A DNA stretch of 64,000 bases from Rhizobium sp. ARZ01 (GCF_014851675.1 NZ_JACVAE010000001.1:2728001-2792000); one strand, 5' to 3'; positions 29,521-42,283 are shown, counted from the stretch's first letter. The notes: generated from the letters alone by a model not told the origin. Translations and numbers: made by a program.

Positions 29521-30783
29521 ATGGAGCAGAAGCGGAACCAACCCCTCGCGCGCGACGCGATGGCCTATGTGCTTGCCGGTGGGCGCGGCAGCCGCCTGAA
29601 GGAGCTGACCGACCGCCGCGCCAAGCCTGCGGTCTATTTCGGCGGCAAGGCGCGCATCATCGATTTCGCCCTTTCCAATGCCTTGAATTCCGGCATCCGG
29701 CGCATCGGCGTCGCCACCCAGTACAAGGCCCACTCGCTGATCCGCCACCTGCAGCGCGGCTGGAACTTCTTCCGCCCCGAGCGCAACGAGAGCTTCGATA
29801 TCCTGCCCGCCAGCCAGCGCGTTTCCGAAACGCAGTGGTATGAAGGCACCGCCGACGCGGTCTACCAGAACATCGACATCATCGAGGATTACGGCGTCGA
29901 TTACATGGTCATCCTGGCAGGCGACCACATCTACAAGATGGACTACGAGCTGATGCTGCAGCAGCACGTGGATTCGGGCGCCGAGGTGACGATCGGCTGC
30001 CTCGAGGTCCCCCGAATGGAAGCGACCGGCTTCGGCGTCATGCAGGTGGACGAAAAAGACGAGATCATTGCCTTCGTCGAGAAACCGGCCGATCCGCCCG
30101 GTATTCCCGGAAATCCGGAGATGGCGCTCGCCTCGATGGGTATCTACGTATTCCACACGAAGTTCCTGATGGATATCCTGCGCCGCGATGCGGCCGATCC
30201 GAACTCCACCCGCGACTTCGGCAAGGACATCATCCCCTACATCGTCGAAAACGGCAAAGCTGTGGCCCACCGCTTTACGGCCTCGTGCGTGCGCTCCGAT
30301 TTCGAGCGCGAGGCCTATTGGCGCGACGTCGGCACGGTCGACGCCTACTGGCAGGCCAACATCGACCTGACCGACGTGACGCCGGAACTCGACATCTACG
30401 ACGTGACCTGGCCCATCTGGACCTATGCCGAGATCACGCCGCCGGCGAAATTCGTCCACGACGACGAGGACCGCCGCGGTTCGGCGATCTCCTCGCTCGT
30501 GTCAGGCAACTGCATTATCTCCGGCTCGTCGCTGCACCGCAGCATGCTTTTTACCGGCGTGCGCGCCAACTCCTATTCTCGCCTCGAAGGCGCTGTCGTC
30601 CTGCCCGATGTGACGATCGGCCGGCATGCGCAACTGACCAATGTCGTCATCGATCGGGGCGTGGTGATTCCGGAGGGGTTGATCGTCGGCGAAGACCCGG
30701 AACTGGACGGCCGACGCTTCCGCCGCTCCGACAGCGGCGTGTGCCTGATTACGCAGCCGATGATCGACCGGCTGGAACTCTAG
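29521..30783 (+). CDS. glgC: Glucose-1-phosphate adenylyltransferase
   Basis: A 420-residue ADP-glucose pyrophosphorylase, the committed step of glycogen synthesis. The nucleotidyltransferase signature [19 protein letters not shown] and the substrate segment [12 protein letters not shown] are present, and a C-terminal left-handed beta-helix (hexapeptide-like, about 300-420) follows. [19 protein letters not shown] is characteristic. GGGAGG precedes the ATG. It is cotranscribed, with glgA starting 11 bases later. In related enzymes fructose-type effectors activate; the exact effectors here are not readable. Confidence 0.97.
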   Translation: MEQKRNQPLARDAMAYVLAGGRGSRLKELTDRRAKPAVYFGGKARIIDFALSNALNSGIRRIGVATQYKAHSLIRHLQRGWNFFRPERNESFDILPASQRVSETQWYEGTADAVYQNIDIIEDYGVDYMVILAGDHIYKMDYELMLQQHVDSGAEVTIGCLEVPRMEATGFGVMQVDEKDEIIAFVEKPADPPGIPGNPEMALASMGIYVFHTKFLMDILRRDAADPNSTRDFGKDIIPYIVENGKAVAHRFTASCVRSDFEREAYWRDVGTVDAYWQANIDLTDVTPELDIYDVTWPIWTYAEITPPAKFVHDDEDRRGSAISSLVSGNCIISGSSLHRSMLFTGVRANSYSRLEGAVVLPDVTIGRHAQLTNVVIDRGVVIPEGLIVGEDPELDGRRFRRSDSGVCLITQPMIDRLEL

Positions 30784-30794
30784 GACTTTAATTC

Positions 30795-32234
30795 ATGAAT
30801 GTACTTTCGGTGACCTCCGAAGTGTTCCCGCTCATCAAGACAGGCGGGCTTGCCGACGTAACCGGCGCTCTGCCGATCGCACTCGACGGCAATGGCGTGC
30901 GGATGCGGACCCTGCTGCCCGGCTATCCGGCGGTCATGCAGCAGCTCGCAAAGCCACGCAAGATCGCCACGCTGAAGAGCGTCTTCGGCGACGACATGCG
31001 GATCCTTGCGGCAAAACATGCCGGGCTCGACATTTTCGTCCTCGACGCACCGACCTATTTCGACCGCAGCGGCGGTCCCTACGTCGATGCAACCGGCAAG
31101 GACTATCCCGACAACTGGAAGCGCTTCGCTGCCCTTTCGTACGCCGGCGCGGAAATCGCGCGCGGCATCTTGCCGGACTGGACGCCCGATGTCGTCCATG
31201 CGCATGACTGGCAGGCGGCAATGACCCCGGTCTACATGCGCTACACCGGCCTGGAGCACATCCCCAGCATCGTCACGGTGCACAACCTCGCCTTCCAGGG
31301 ACAATTCGGCCCGGAGATCTTCCCTGATCTCGGTCTGCCGCCGGAAGCCTTCAGCGTCGAAGGGCTCGAATATTATGGCGACGTCAGCTTCCTGAAAGGC
31401 GGCCTGCGCACCGCCTGGGAGGTGACGACCGTCAGCCCAACCTACGCGCAGGAGATCAGGACGCCCGAATTCGGTATGGGGCTCGACGGCCTCATCAACG
31501 CCCGCTCGAGTGAGTTGATGGGCATCGTCAACGGCATCGACACGGCCGTCTGGGATCCGGCGACAGATCCGCACATTGTGGCCAACTACGCCGCCGGCGC
31601 GCTGCGCGCGCGCTCGAAGAACCGCGAGGCGCTACTCGATCGCTTCGGACTGACGGATGGCGGCGGCCCGCTGTTCTGCGTCGTCTCCCGTCTGACCTGG
31701 CAAAAAGGGATCGACCTCATTGCCGAAGCCGCCGATTGGGTCGTCGCGGAAGGCGGCACGTTGGCGGTGTTGGGAGCCGGCGATCAGGGACTGGAGGGGG
31801 CCCTGCTTGCTGCCGCCTCGCGCCATCGCGGGCGGGTCGGCGTCGTCATCGGTTACAACGAGCCGCTGTCCCACCTGATGCAGGCCGGGGCCGATGCCAT
31901 CCTCATCCCCTCGCGATTCGAACCGTGTGGCCTCACCCAGCTCTACGGCCTGCGCTATGGTTGCGTGCCGATCGTAGCCCGAACCGGAGGCCTTGCCGAC
32001 ACGGTGATCGATGCCAACGAGGCGGCCCTTTCCGCCCGCGTCGCGACTGGTTTCCAGTTTGCGCCGGTCACTGCCGAAGCGCTGCGCCATGTGCTTCGCC
32101 GCGCTTTCACCGCATTTAAGGACCCAAAGGTCTGGGCACGATTGCAAAATCAGGGCATGAAGTCTGACGTCTCCTGGGAAAGGAGCGCCGAACGTTATGC
32201 CAGCCTTTATTCCAGCCTCCTTGCGAGAGTCTAA
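30795..32234 (+). CDS. glgA: Glycogen synthase (ADP-glucose)
   Basis: A 479-residue GT5 enzyme that extends alpha-1,4-glucan chains from ADP-glucose. The N-terminal [13 protein letters not shown] with Lys15 binds the donor diphosphate. The C-terminal donor site shows [19 protein letters not shown] and [15 protein letters not shown] lies before the ATG. Its stop is 3 bases from the next start codon, pgm, within the same operon. Confidence 0.97.
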   Translation: MNVLSVTSEVFPLIKTGGLADVTGALPIALDGNGVRMRTLLPGYPAVMQQLAKPRKIATLKSVFGDDMRILAAKHAGLDIFVLDAPTYFDRSGGPYVDATGKDYPDNWKRFAALSYAGAEIARGILPDWTPDVVHAHDWQAAMTPVYMRYTGLEHIPSIVTVHNLAFQGQFGPEIFPDLGLPPEAFSVEGLEYYGDVSFLKGGLRTAWEVTTVSPTYAQEIRTPEFGMGLDGLINARSSELMGIVNGIDTAVWDPATDPHIVANYAAGALRARSKNREALLDRFGLTDGGGPLFCVVSRLTWQKGIDLIAEAADWVVAEGGTLAVLGAGDQGLEGALLAAASRHRGRVGVVIGYNEPLSHLMQAGADAILIPSRFEPCGLTQLYGLRYGCVPIVARTGGLADTVIDANEAALSARVATGFQFAPVTAEALRHVLRRAFTAFKDPKVWARLQNQGMKSDVSWERSAERYASLYSSLLARV

Positions 32235-33866
<1,632 letters not shown>

Positions 33867-33867
33867 C

Positions 33868-35853
33868 ATGACCATGGCGCCTCACGCCGCCTCTGTGTCG
33901 AAGACGGTGGAGGCGCTCGGTGCGACCGTCGTGGACGGTGGCGTCGCTTTCGCCGTCCACTCCCGCGATGCCGCGCGTGTCGATCTTTGCCTCTTCGATG
34001 ACGAGGGCAAGGTAGAGATGCGGCGGCTGCCGATGCGGCACGAAGGCAACGTGCACCGGATTTTCGTCGAAGGTGCCGGACCCGGCACGCGCTATGGCTT
34101 TCGGGCCGAGGGAATCCATTCCCCCGACTACGGGCTCTGGTTCGATCCTTCCAAGCTCCTTGTTGACCCCTACGCAAAAGAGCTGGACCGGCGATTTGTC
34201 CATGACGACCGCCTGATCCGCTACGGCGAAGAAACCGCCGATCATGTGCCGAAGGCGATCGTCACGGTCGATGCGCCGGTTGCACCGGCAGTCCCGCTAT
34301 TCCGCCCCGGCGGCGTGATTTACGAGATCGCCGTGCGCGGCTTCACCATGCTGCACCCCGACGTTCCGGAAAGAATGCGCGGCACCATTGGCGCGCTCGC
34401 CCATCCTTCCGTGATTGCTCATCTCAGGCGCATTGGCGTCGACGCGGTCGAACTGATGCCGATCGTCGCCTGGATCGACGAGCGCCATCTTCCCCAGATC
34501 GGCCTGCACAACAGCTGGGGCTACAATCCGATCGCGCTGATGGCGCTCGACCCCCGCTTTGCCCCCGGCGGCATGACAGAGCTCGCATCGACCGTCGCCG
34601 CTCTTCACGCTGAGGGCATCGGCGTGATTTTGGACCTCGTCTTCAACCACTCCGGCGAAAGCGATCGCTTCGGCACGACGCTTTCGATGCGCGGCCTCGA
34701 CAACCTCACCTACTATCGCCACGTCCCGGGCCGCCCCGGCGACCTCGTCAACGACACGGGATGCGGCAATACGATCGCCTGCGAGCATCCCGTCGTCCGC
34801 CGCCTCATCCTCGACAGCATGCGCCACTTCGTCCGCAATGCCGGCGTGGACGGCTTTCGCTTCGATCTCGCCACGGTGCTCGGGCGCGAGGAAGGCGGTT
34901 TTAATCCGAAGGCCACGCTCTTTTCGGAAATGCAGGCTGATCCCGTCCTCGGCGACCGCGTCCTGATTGCCGAGCCCTGGGATATCGGCCCCGGCGGCTA
35001 CCAGCTCGGTAATTTCCCGGCCCCCTTCCTCGAGTGGAACGACCGTTTCCGCGATGACAACAGGCTTTTCTGGCGCGGCGATGCCGGCAGGCTCGGCGCC
35101 TTCGCGACCGTGCTTTCAGGCTCCGCCGACATTTTCCAGCGCGATGGGGCGGCGCAAACGCGCAGCGTCAATTTCATTGCTGCCCATGACGGTTTCACGC
35201 TCCTGGACCTGGTCTCCTATGCCGATAAGCACAACGAGACCAACGGCGAAGAGAACCGCGACGGCCACAATGAAAACCACTCGTGGAACAATGGCTTAGA
35301 AGGTGCGACGAAAGATTCGGTGGTGAACAGCGCCCGCAACCGTGATGCAATGGCGCTGCTTTCCAGCCTCTTCGCCTCGAAGGGAACGTTGCTTCTGACC
35401 GCCGGCGACGAAGGCGGACGCAGTCAGCTGGGCAACAACAACGCCTATTGCCAGGACAATGCGCTGACCTGGCTCGACTGGGCCGCGCTCGATGAGGATC
35501 TGATCGCCCGTGTCGCAGCGCTGGCGGCCATCCGCAAGCGGTTTTCCATCTTTTCCGATCCGGCCTTTTATACTGGCAAGGGCGATGTCGAGTGGTTGCG
35601 GTTGGACGGCGTGCCGATGCAGGTCCGCGACTGGGAAGATCCACTGGCATCATCGTTGGCAATGGTCCTCACGAGCCCCGACGCCGAAAGCCGGGAAATT
35701 GCGCGGCTTGCCGTGTGCTTCAATCGAAGCCACGAGCAGCGACCGCTATCCCTGCCCGTCAGCGATGGCAGGATATGGCGCAGTATCCTGGCTGTGACTG
35801 GCGCACCGGTGACGGAAATAGCGCCGCGCAGCGTGGACTTCCTTCTCGGATAA
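33868..35853 (+). CDS. glgX: Glycogen debranching enzyme
   Basis: A 661-residue GH13 isoamylase-type enzyme that hydrolyses alpha-1,6 linkages in phosphorylase-limited glycogen. An N-terminal CBM48-like domain precedes the barrel. Catalytic residues are Asp333 in GFRFDLATVLG, Glu369 in LIAEPWDIG and Asp441 in AAHDGFTL; LDLVFNHSGE is also conserved. It is the last gene of the operon, starting one base after the pgm stop. No obvious terminator follows. Confidence 0.94.
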   Translation: MTMAPHAASVSKTVEALGATVVDGGVAFAVHSRDAARVDLCLFDDEGKVEMRRLPMRHEGNVHRIFVEGAGPGTRYGFRAEGIHSPDYGLWFDPSKLLVDPYAKELDRRFVHDDRLIRYGEETADHVPKAIVTVDAPVAPAVPLFRPGGVIYEIAVRGFTMLHPDVPERMRGTIGALAHPSVIAHLRRIGVDAVELMPIVAWIDERHLPQIGLHNSWGYNPIALMALDPRFAPGGMTELASTVAALHAEGIGVILDLVFNHSGESDRFGTTLSMRGLDNLTYYRHVPGRPGDLVNDTGCGNTIACEHPVVRRLILDSMRHFVRNAGVDGFRFDLATVLGREEGGFNPKATLFSEMQADPVLGDRVLIAEPWDIGPGGYQLGNFPAPFLEWNDRFRDDNRLFWRGDAGRLGAFATVLSGSADIFQRDGAAQTRSVNFIAAHDGFTLLDLVSYADKHNETNGEENRDGHNENHSWNNGLEGATKDSVVNSARNRDAMALLSSLFASKGTLLLTAGDEGGRSQLGNNNAYCQDNALTWLDWAALDEDLIARVAALAAIRKRFSIFSDPAFYTGKGDVEWLRLDGVPMQVRDWEDPLASSLAMVLTSPDAESREIARLAVCFNRSHEQRPLSLPVSDGRIWRSILAVTGAPVTEIAPRSVDFLLG

Positions 35854-35982
35854 CTGACCGGCGGCGAAGACGAGCGAGGAGCACTCCTGCGAAAATCGTT
35901 ACGCAAGCCGGTTACGATTTAGCGCCCCATGCGCTAAACATCGCTGGAACGCTTCGCCACGCGCCGAACGAAAGGACTGCCG

Positions 35983-36471
35983 ATGCCACCCGAAATCCAC
36001 CTCACCGACGTCAAGGAGCTTGTCGGCAAGGAGATCGGCGTTTCGAAGTGGCTCACGGTCGACCAGACGATGATCGACCGATTTGCCGAGGCGACCGAGG
36101 ATCATCAGTTCATCCATACCGATCCGGTTCGAGCCGCGGCGGAAACGCCGTTCGGCGGCACGATCGCGCACGGCTTCCTGTCGCTTTCCTTGCTGTCGGC
36201 AATGAACTACGACTGCTTGCCGCGGGTCATCGAACAGACGATGGGCATAAACTACGGCTTCGACAAGGTGCGTTTCATGGCACCGGTGAAGAGTGGCGCG
36301 CGCGTCCGAGGACGCTTCACCATGGCCGAAGCCCGCTTCCGCGGTGCCGGCATGCTGATGGTTACCTACGACGTGACCGTGGACATCGAGAACGAGCGCA
36401 AGCCGGCGCTGACGGCGAACTGGATCACCATCATCCAGTTCGATCCGAAGGACCGGCCGGAAGATGCGTAG
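35983..36471 (+). CDS. MaoC-family (R)-specific enoyl-CoA hydratase-like protein
   Basis: A 162-residue hot-dog-fold protein. The hydratase motif is EDHQFIHTDPVRA, followed by FGGTIAHGFLSLSLLSAM; the Asp/His pair (D-x4-H) is the catalytic dyad of (R)-hydratases, so the site looks intact. NodN-type proteins belong to the same family. It lies between glgX and the convergent sox operon, with 129 bases upstream, so it probably has its own promoter. The substrate may be an acyl-CoA of fatty-acid or PHA metabolism. Confidence 0.85.
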   Translation: MPPEIHLTDVKELVGKEIGVSKWLTVDQTMIDRFAEATEDHQFIHTDPVRAAAETPFGGTIAHGFLSLSLLSAMNYDCLPRVIEQTMGINYGFDKVRFMAPVKSGARVRGRFTMAEARFRGAGMLMVTYDVTVDIENERKPALTANWITIIQFDPKDRPEDA

Positions 36472-36513
36472 CCCGGCCGGCCTTAATTGAAATCAGCCGC
36501 GTGGAGGCGGGGC

Positions 36514-37062
36514 TCAAAGCCCGGCGTCTTCCGCCCCTTCCGCCAGCATGGCGGATGCATAGGGGGCGAACGACCGCCAGCATTCGACCCGATATTCCTC
36601 TTCGCCGGTCCGGAAGATCACTACCTCGATCTTAGCGAGCACCGTGCGCGCGCAGGCACCGACCGGGAAAACGGACGGCGAAAGATCGTGCGGGCTGGCA
36701 CCGGAGATCGCCTGCGCAGCCTTCGGTCCGGCGACGAGGATCGCTGTGTTGCGATGGGAGATGTCTACAGCCGAATGCAGCACGCCCGACTTGGCCGCAG
36801 CAGCAGCCAGGTCCGCACCGTTTTCATCGATCAGCAACCATTCGTCCGGGCCGAGCCAGAGCGCGTGACGTCCGTCCTTGGAGGCGGACGTCTTCGGCTC
36901 CGTCGGCAGGTCAACGCCGAGCGCACGGGAGAGCTTGTTGATGGCATCGGGCCGGGCGCGCAATGAAAGACGCGTCGCCGGGCCGGCTGCGGTGACATGA
37001 GCAGCGGCGGAGCCGCCGTGAAAGCCACCGAGGGGCGCTTTTCGCAGTGCTTGATCAGCCAT
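36514..37062 (-). CDS. soxG: Sarcosine oxidase gamma subunit
   Basis: A 182-residue small subunit of heterotetrameric sarcosine oxidase, distantly related to the GcvT fold. Segments APLGGFHGGSAAAH, GPDEWLLIDE and SHRNTAILVAGPKA are typical. It is the last of soxB-soxD-soxA-soxG and overlaps the soxA stop by 8 bases. The complex oxidises sarcosine to glycine, formaldehyde (transferred to tetrahydrofolate) and hydrogen peroxide. Confidence 0.9.
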   Translation of the reverse strand: MADQALRKAPLGGFHGGSAAAHVTAAGPATRLSLRARPDAINKLSRALGVDLPTEPKTSASKDGRHALWLGPDEWLLIDENGADLAAAAAKSGVLHSAVDISHRNTAILVAGPKAAQAISGASPHDLSPSVFPVGACARTVLAKIEVVIFRTGEEEYRVECWRSFAPYASAMLAEGAEDAGL

Positions 37063-40048
37063 TGAGGCGTGCTCCTTCCTTGTCGACGAACACCATGTCC
37101 GTCACTTCGACAGCGATCGTGCGATCGGCCATGGGCACGTAGAGCGTCTGCCCCATCCGGGCCTGGCCGCCGGCGACGAGCGCCAGCGCAATCGAGTGGC
37201 CGCAATTTTCCGACCAGTAGGACGAAGTGACGTGGCCGAGCATCTTCATCGGGATCGGCTGGTTCGGGTCGGCGACGATGTGCGCGCCCTCTTCCAGCAC
37301 GACCTTCGGATCCTTGGTCTTCAGGCCGACCAGCTGCTTGCGGCCCTCGGCCACGAGGTCGGGCCGCTTCAGGCCGCGGATGCCGACGAAATCGGGCTTT
37401 TTCTTCGACACCGCCCAGCCAACGCCCGCATCAAAGGGCGTCACGGTGCCGTCGGTATCCTGACCGACGATGATGTAGCCCTTCTCGGCGCGCAGGACGT
37501 GCATCGTCTCGGTGCCATAGGCACAGGCGCTGAGCGCCTCTGCCCGCGCCCAGATCGCCTCCCAGACGGCCTGCCCGTAGTCGGCGGGGACGTTGACTTC
37601 GAAGCCTGTTTCGCCGGTGAACGACATGCGGAACAGCCGGGTCGGCACACCGCAGATCTTGCCCTCTCGCACGCTCATGTGCGGGAAGGCCTCGTTCGAG
37701 ATGTCGATGCCTTCCACCAGCGGCGCGATGATCTCGCGCGCCTTCGGTCCCTGGACGGCGATCACCGCCCACTGCTCCGTCGTCGAGGTCAGCCACACCT
37801 TCAGGTGCGGGAATTCCGTCTGGAGGTAGTCCTCCATGTGGTTCATCACCCGCGGCGCGCCACCGGTCGTGGTGGTGACGTGGAACCGGTCCTCGGCAAG
37901 GCGGCCGACGACGCCGTCGTCATAGACGAAGCCATCCTCGCGCAGCATGATGCCGTAGCGGCAGCGGCCGGGCTTCAGCGTGTCCCAGGCGTTGGTGTAC
38001 ATCAGGTTCAGGAACTCAGCCGCATCCGGGCCGACAACCTCGATCTTGCCGAGCGTCGAGGCATCGAACAGGCCCGCCACCTCGCGCACCGTCTTGCACT
38101 CGCGGTTGACCGCCTCGTGCATCGTCTCGCCGGCGCGGGGATAGTACCAGGCCCGCTTCCACTGCCCGACATCCTCGAAGATCGCCCCGTGCGCCTCTTC
38201 CCACGCATGGATCGGCGTCTTGCGGGTCGGATCGAACAACTCGCCGCGCGCATGGTTGATGATCGTGCCGAATGTCACCGGCGTGTAGGGCGCCCGGAAG
38301 GTGGTGAGGCCGACCTTCGGGATCTCGCGCCCAAGCGTCTCCGATGCAATCGCAAGACCGTGCAGGTTCGACAGCTTGCCCTGGTCGGTCGCCATGCCGT
38401 TGGTGGTGAAGCGCTTGATGTGTTCGATCGAGTGCATCCCCTCGCGCACGGCGAGCCGGATGTCCTTGGCGCAGACGTCGTTCTGGAAATCGATGAACGC
38501 CTTGACCGTCGTGTCGGCCCCTGCCCCCTCGGCCGCACCGGCCATGCCGCCGGTCCATTCAAACGCGTTCTCCGCACGGACCTCGATCTTGGCGCTGGCC
38601 TCGTTGCCGGTGGCGCGCGCCATCAGTTCGCCAGCCGCAAGCGATTCTTCCACCGTCGCCTGCAGTCCGTTTGTACCGTTGCAGGCGCCGACGGAAAGGC
38701 AGTCCTGCGCATAGGTGCCCGGCAGGAACTGCCCGCGTTCTGCATTGTAGGCGACCTTGCCGCGCGACTGCGAGAAAAGGTGGACCGACGGCGTCCAGCC
38801 GGCCGACATGATCAGTGCGTCGATCGCTATGGTGCGCTTGCCGCTACCGCCATTGCGGGCAACGTTCATGGAAGAGACCCGGCGATGACCCTTGGTGTCT
38901 ATGACCGCATGGCCCGCCAAAACCTCGATGCCGAGGCTGCGCGCCTCGTTGAGGACGGCATCGCCCGGCTTTGCCCGGCTGTCGACGATGGCGGCAATCT
39001 GCACGCCGGCACGCTTCAGGTCGAAAGCAGCCTCATAGGCCGAATCGTTCGCGGTATAGACGCCGATCTTCTTGCCGACGGTGACGCCGAAATGGTTCAG
39101 ATAGGTCCGGGCGGCCGACGCGAGCATGATGCCCGGGCGGTCGTTGTTGGCGAACACCATGTGGCGCTCGATCGCACCCGTCGCCAGGATGACGCGCTTG
39201 GCGCGGACCTGCCACATCCGCTCGCGCGGCAGCTTCCGGTCCGGACGTGACAGGTGATCCGTCACCCGCTCGGCCAATGCCACGAAGTTCTGCGCATAGT
39301 AGCCGAATGCCGTCGTGCGGGTCAGCACCGTGACATTGTCCATGGCCGCGAGACGAGCGGCCGTTGCCTGCGCCCAGGCAAACCCGTCCTCGCCATCCAC
39401 CTTGACGGATTTGTGGTAATGCAGGGCCCCGCCCACCTCCGGCTGCTCGTCGCAGAGGATCACGCGTGCACCGCTCTCGGCCGCCGCAAGCGCCGCCGAA
39501 AGACCGGCGATGCCGGCACCGACGACGAGCACGTCGCAATGAGCGAAACGGTTGGCGTAGTGGTCCGCATCGGCTTCCGTCGGCGAGACGCCGAGGCCGG
39601 CGGCAGCGCGGATACGCGGCTCGTAGAACTTTTCCCACGCAGCCTTCGGCCACATGAACGTCTTGTAGTAGAAGCCGGCGGCGAAGAACGGCGAAAACAG
39701 GTTGTTGATCCCGCCGACGTCAAAAGCCAGCGACGGCCAGCGGTTTTGCGACGATATCTTCGCCCCGTCGAATACCTCCTGCACGGTGGCGCGGACGTTT
39801 GGCTGCTTGCGGGCAGCGTCGCGCTCAACATCGATCAGCGCATTCGGCTCTTCCGCACCTGCCGAAAGAATGCCGCGCGGGCGGTGGTACTTGAACGAAC
39901 GGCCGACGAGGTGCACGCCGTTGGCAAGCAGCGCCGAGGCGACGGTATCGCCGTCCAGCGCCTCATAGCTCTTGCCGTCGAACGTGAAGCGGGCCTTGCG
40001 CGCGGGAGTGAGCCGGCCAGCGCCTGCGATACGATTTGCCCCGCTCAT
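37055..40048 (-). CDS. soxA: Sarcosine oxidase alpha subunit
   Basis: A 997-residue subunit with three regions: an N-terminal 2Fe-2S-like (cysteine-poor) domain (about 1-100), a dinucleotide-binding domain starting DVLVVGAGIAGLSAALAAAE (about 173), and a C-terminal GcvT-like folate domain (about 610-990, with LFDASTLGKIEVVGPDA). It carries NAD and binds tetrahydrofolate in the heterotetramer. Its start overlaps the soxD stop as ATGA, so translation is coupled. Confidence 0.96.
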   Translation of the reverse strand: MSGANRIAGAGRLTPARKARFTFDGKSYEALDGDTVASALLANGVHLVGRSFKYHRPRGILSAGAEEPNALIDVERDAARKQPNVRATVQEVFDGAKISSQNRWPSLAFDVGGINNLFSPFFAAGFYYKTFMWPKAAWEKFYEPRIRAAAGLGVSPTEADADHYANRFAHCDVLVVGAGIAGLSAALAAAESGARVILCDEQPEVGGALHYHKSVKVDGEDGFAWAQATAARLAAMDNVTVLTRTTAFGYYAQNFVALAERVTDHLSRPDRKLPRERMWQVRAKRVILATGAIERHMVFANNDRPGIMLASAARTYLNHFGVTVGKKIGVYTANDSAYEAAFDLKRAGVQIAAIVDSRAKPGDAVLNEARSLGIEVLAGHAVIDTKGHRRVSSMNVARNGGSGKRTIAIDALIMSAGWTPSVHLFSQSRGKVAYNAERGQFLPGTYAQDCLSVGACNGTNGLQATVEESLAAGELMARATGNEASAKIEVRAENAFEWTGGMAGAAEGAGADTTVKAFIDFQNDVCAKDIRLAVREGMHSIEHIKRFTTNGMATDQGKLSNLHGLAIASETLGREIPKVGLTTFRAPYTPVTFGTIINHARGELFDPTRKTPIHAWEEAHGAIFEDVGQWKRAWYYPRAGETMHEAVNRECKTVREVAGLFDASTLGKIEVVGPDAAEFLNLMYTNAWDTLKPGRCRYGIMLREDGFVYDDGVVGRLAEDRFHVTTTTGGAPRVMNHMEDYLQTEFPHLKVWLTSTTEQWAVIAVQGPKAREIIAPLVEGIDISNEAFPHMSVREGKICGVPTRLFRMSFTGETGFEVNVPADYGQAVWEAIWARAEALSACAYGTETMHVLRAEKGYIIVGQDTDGTVTPFDAGVGWAVSKKKPDFVGIRGLKRPDLVAEGRKQLVGLKTKDPKVVLEEGAHIVADPNQPIPMKMLGHVTSSYWSENCGHSIALALVAGGQARMGQTLYVPMADRTIAVEVTDMVFVDKEGARLNG

Positions 40049-40389
40049 CCTGCCAGTCCTTCCGTAGCTTCATAGGTTTCGACGGTCTTTTCCGTCGCGG
40101 CCGGCGCCGGCGACAGGTCCGGCTTCGGCTGGCCTGCCTTGTAGGTCGTAACGAACTTGTCGCTCACGGTATCGCGGGCGGCGTTGAAGAAGCGGCCGCA
40201 GCCATGCATGTGGCGCCAACGCTCGAAGACGAGGCCTTTGACGTTGTCGCGCAGGAAAAAGAAGGCTTCGAACTCCTCGTCGGAGATCTCGGCAATGTTG
40301 GTCGGACGCTCGATATGGGCGTCACCGGCGCCGCGGAACTCCAGTTCCGGACGCTCTTCCTCGCAGTAGGGGCAATGGATCAGCAGCAT
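40045..40389 (-). CDS. soxD: Sarcosine oxidase delta subunit
   Basis: A 114-residue zinc-binding subunit. LIHCPYCEEERPELEF supplies two Cys, and RWRHMHGCGRFFNAARDT supplies His and a further Cys. The gene starts 16 bases after the soxB stop and overlaps soxA by 4 bases. Length and composition are normal for the family. Confidence 0.94.
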   Translation of the reverse strand: MLLIHCPYCEEERPELEFRGAGDAHIERPTNIAEISDEEFEAFFFLRDNVKGLVFERWRHMHGCGRFFNAARDTVSDKFVTTYKAGQPKPDLSPAPAATEKTVETYEATEGLAG

Positions 40390-40405
40390 CTTGTCGTCTT
40401 CCGAT

Positions 40406-41659
40406 TTAGTGAGCCACGGCAGCAGCAGCCGCCTCGTCGATCAGTCGGCCGGTGCGGAACCGTTCCATCGTGAACGGCGCGTTGATGGCGTGCGGCTCGT
40501 CGCGGGCGATCGTGTGGGCGAAGACATGCGCGGAGCCTGGCGTTGCCTTGAAGCCGCCAGTACCCCAGCCGCAATTGACGTAAAGCCCCTTCACCGGCGT
40601 CTTGGCAAGGATCGGCGAGCGGTCCGGCGTCACGTCCACGATGCCGCCCCAGGAACGCATCATCTTCATGCGGGTGAACATCGGGAACAGTTCGCAGATC
40701 GCATCCAGCGTATGGTTGATGATGTGCAGGCCGCCGGTCTGCGAATAGGACTGATACTGGTCGGTGCCGGCACCGATGACGAGCTCGCCCTTGTCGGACT
40801 GCGAGATATAGGCATGCACTGTGTTCGACATGACGACGCACGGGAAGATCGGCTTGACCGGTTCGGAGACCATCGCCTGCAGCGGGAAGCTGAGGAGCGG
40901 CATGCGAATATCAGCCATCTGCATGACGACGGAAGTATGTCCGGCGGCGACGACGCCGACCTTCTTGGCGTTGATAGGCCCGCGCGACGTCTCGACGCCG
41001 GCGACGGAACCGTCCGGATTGCGGCGGATGCCGGTCACTTCGCAGTTCTGGATGATGTGGACGCCGCGGTCGGAAGCGCCGCGCGCGTAGCCCCAGGCGA
41101 CGGCATCGTGGCGGGCGGTGCCGCCCTTGCGCTGCAGCGTCGCCCCGACCACCGGGTAACGGGCGGAACGGGAAATATCGAGCGGCGGGCAGTATTCCTT
41201 GGCCTGCTCCGGCGTCAGCCATTCGTTGTCCACACCGTTCAGGCGGTTGGCGCTGAGAGTGCGCTGGAAGCCTTGCGCATCGTGGATATTGTGGGCCAGC
41301 ATCATCACGCCGCGCGGCGAGTACATGACGTTGTAGTTCAAGTCCTGCGACAGGCCGTCCCACAGTTTCAGCGCATGATTATAAAGAGCAGCGCTTTCGT
41401 CATAGAGGTAGTTCGAGCGGATGATCGTGGTGTTGCGCCCAGTGTTGCCGCCGCCGAGCCATCCCTTCTCAAGCACGGCGATATTGGTGATGCCGTGCTC
41501 CTTGGCGAGGTAGTAGGCAGTGCCGAGACCGTGGCCGCCCGCGCCGATGATGATGACATCGTATTCCTTGCGCGGCTCGGGTGAAGCCCATTGCGGCTCC
41601 CATCCTTTGTGGCCGCGCAGCGCCTCGCGTGCGACGGCGAAGACCGAATATTTGCGCAT
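40406..41659 (-). CDS. soxB: Sarcosine oxidase beta subunit
   Basis: A 417-residue FAD/FMN flavoprotein subunit. The FAD-binding sequence is [19 protein letters not shown], then [18 protein letters not shown], and the C-terminal [20 protein letters not shown] closes the flavin site. It is the first gene of the sox operon. Sarcosine, creatinine or betaine catabolism is the physiological context; no betaine demethylase is in this window, although a creatininase-like gene lies 13 kb away. Confidence 0.95.
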   Translation of the reverse strand: MRKYSVFAVAREALRGHKGWEPQWASPEPRKEYDVIIIGAGGHGLGTAYYLAKEHGITNIAVLEKGWLGGGNTGRNTTIIRSNYLYDESAALYNHALKLWDGLSQDLNYNVMYSPRGVMMLAHNIHDAQGFQRTLSANRLNGVDNEWLTPEQAKEYCPPLDISRSARYPVVGATLQRKGGTARHDAVAWGYARGASDRGVHIIQNCEVTGIRRNPDGSVAGVETSRGPINAKKVGVVAAGHTSVVMQMADIRMPLLSFPLQAMVSEPVKPIFPCVVMSNTVHAYISQSDKGELVIGAGTDQYQSYSQTGGLHIINHTLDAICELFPMFTRMKMMRSWGGIVDVTPDRSPILAKTPVKGLYVNCGWGTGGFKATPGSAHVFAHTIARDEPHAINAPFTMERFRTGRLIDEAAAAAVAH

Positions 41660-41986
41660 CCGCCTCTACTCCGTATGTCCGGGTCGATTTCCGTGTCGCC
41701 GATAGAAAGCAAATCTGGCAAAGTTACAACGGTTTCTTTGCGACGCATTCCGCCGCGGCTTGTGCCGCATGCGACATCGGCACGGCGCCGAGTGTCGCAG
41801 CACGCATCCGGGCCGTCGTTTGGTGATTTTTCCCATGGTTTCGCGCGGGGCATCTGGACTTCCGCGCAATGTTCTGGTATCCGACCTCCCACTCGCGTGC
41901 CCTTTGGGCTGCGAAACCATATTTGTATTGCCTCGTCGACCTGGATCCCCGAGGCGTCCAACACAAACCAAAGGAACGGGATACTC
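41660..41986. other. Divergent intergenic region between soxB and rpsU
   Basis: I see no gene here. It should contain the soxB promoter (leftward) and the rpsU promoter (rightward). The rpsU start is preceded by AAGGAACGGG, a good ribosome site at about 41970-41980. No specific operator is recognised. Confidence 0.4.
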
Positions 41987-42214
41987 GTGCAGGTACTAGT
42001 CCGCGATAACAACGTCGATCAGGCGCTCCGCGCGCTCAAGAAGAAGATGCAGCGCGAAGGTATCTTCCGCGAAATGAAGATGCGCGACTACTACGAAAAG
42101 CCGTCCCAGAAGCGCGCCCGCGAAAAGGCTGAAGCCGTTCGCCGCGTCCGCAAGCTGGCTCGCAAGCGTGCACAGCGCGAAGGTTTGATCAGCGGCGGCC
42201 GTACGGGCCGTTGA
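41987..42214 (+). CDS. rpsU: 30S ribosomal protein S21
   Basis: A 75-residue basic protein with the S21 layout: [37 protein letters not shown] and a C-terminal Arg/Lys-rich tail with [12 protein letters not shown]. It begins with GTG at 41987, supported by AAGGAACGGG upstream and by family alignment. The frame is open upstream, but that extension is not S21. A clear terminator follows. Confidence 0.97.
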   Translation: MQVLVRDNNVDQALRALKKKMQREGIFREMKMRDYYEKPSQKRAREKAEAVRRVRKLARKRAQREGLISGGRTGR

Positions 42215-42250
42215 TCCGTCGTTTTTTCGACGTTTTCCGATGCAAGGTCT

Positions 42251-42283
42251 GGCGGGGGCGATAGTATCGCCACCGCCTTTTTT
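42251..42283 (+). terminator. Intrinsic terminator after rpsU
   Basis: GGCG outer pairs with CGCC and an inner GGCGAT/ATCGCC stem surrounds a small loop; TTTTTT follows immediately. It begins 37 bases after the rpsU stop. Confidence 0.85.

Noticed and set aside
37196..39250. A long rightward open frame (684 codons) opposite soxA
   Set aside because: It mirrors the high-GC soxA gene in the antisense strand and has no ribosome site or family-like sequence; soxA itself has full domain support.
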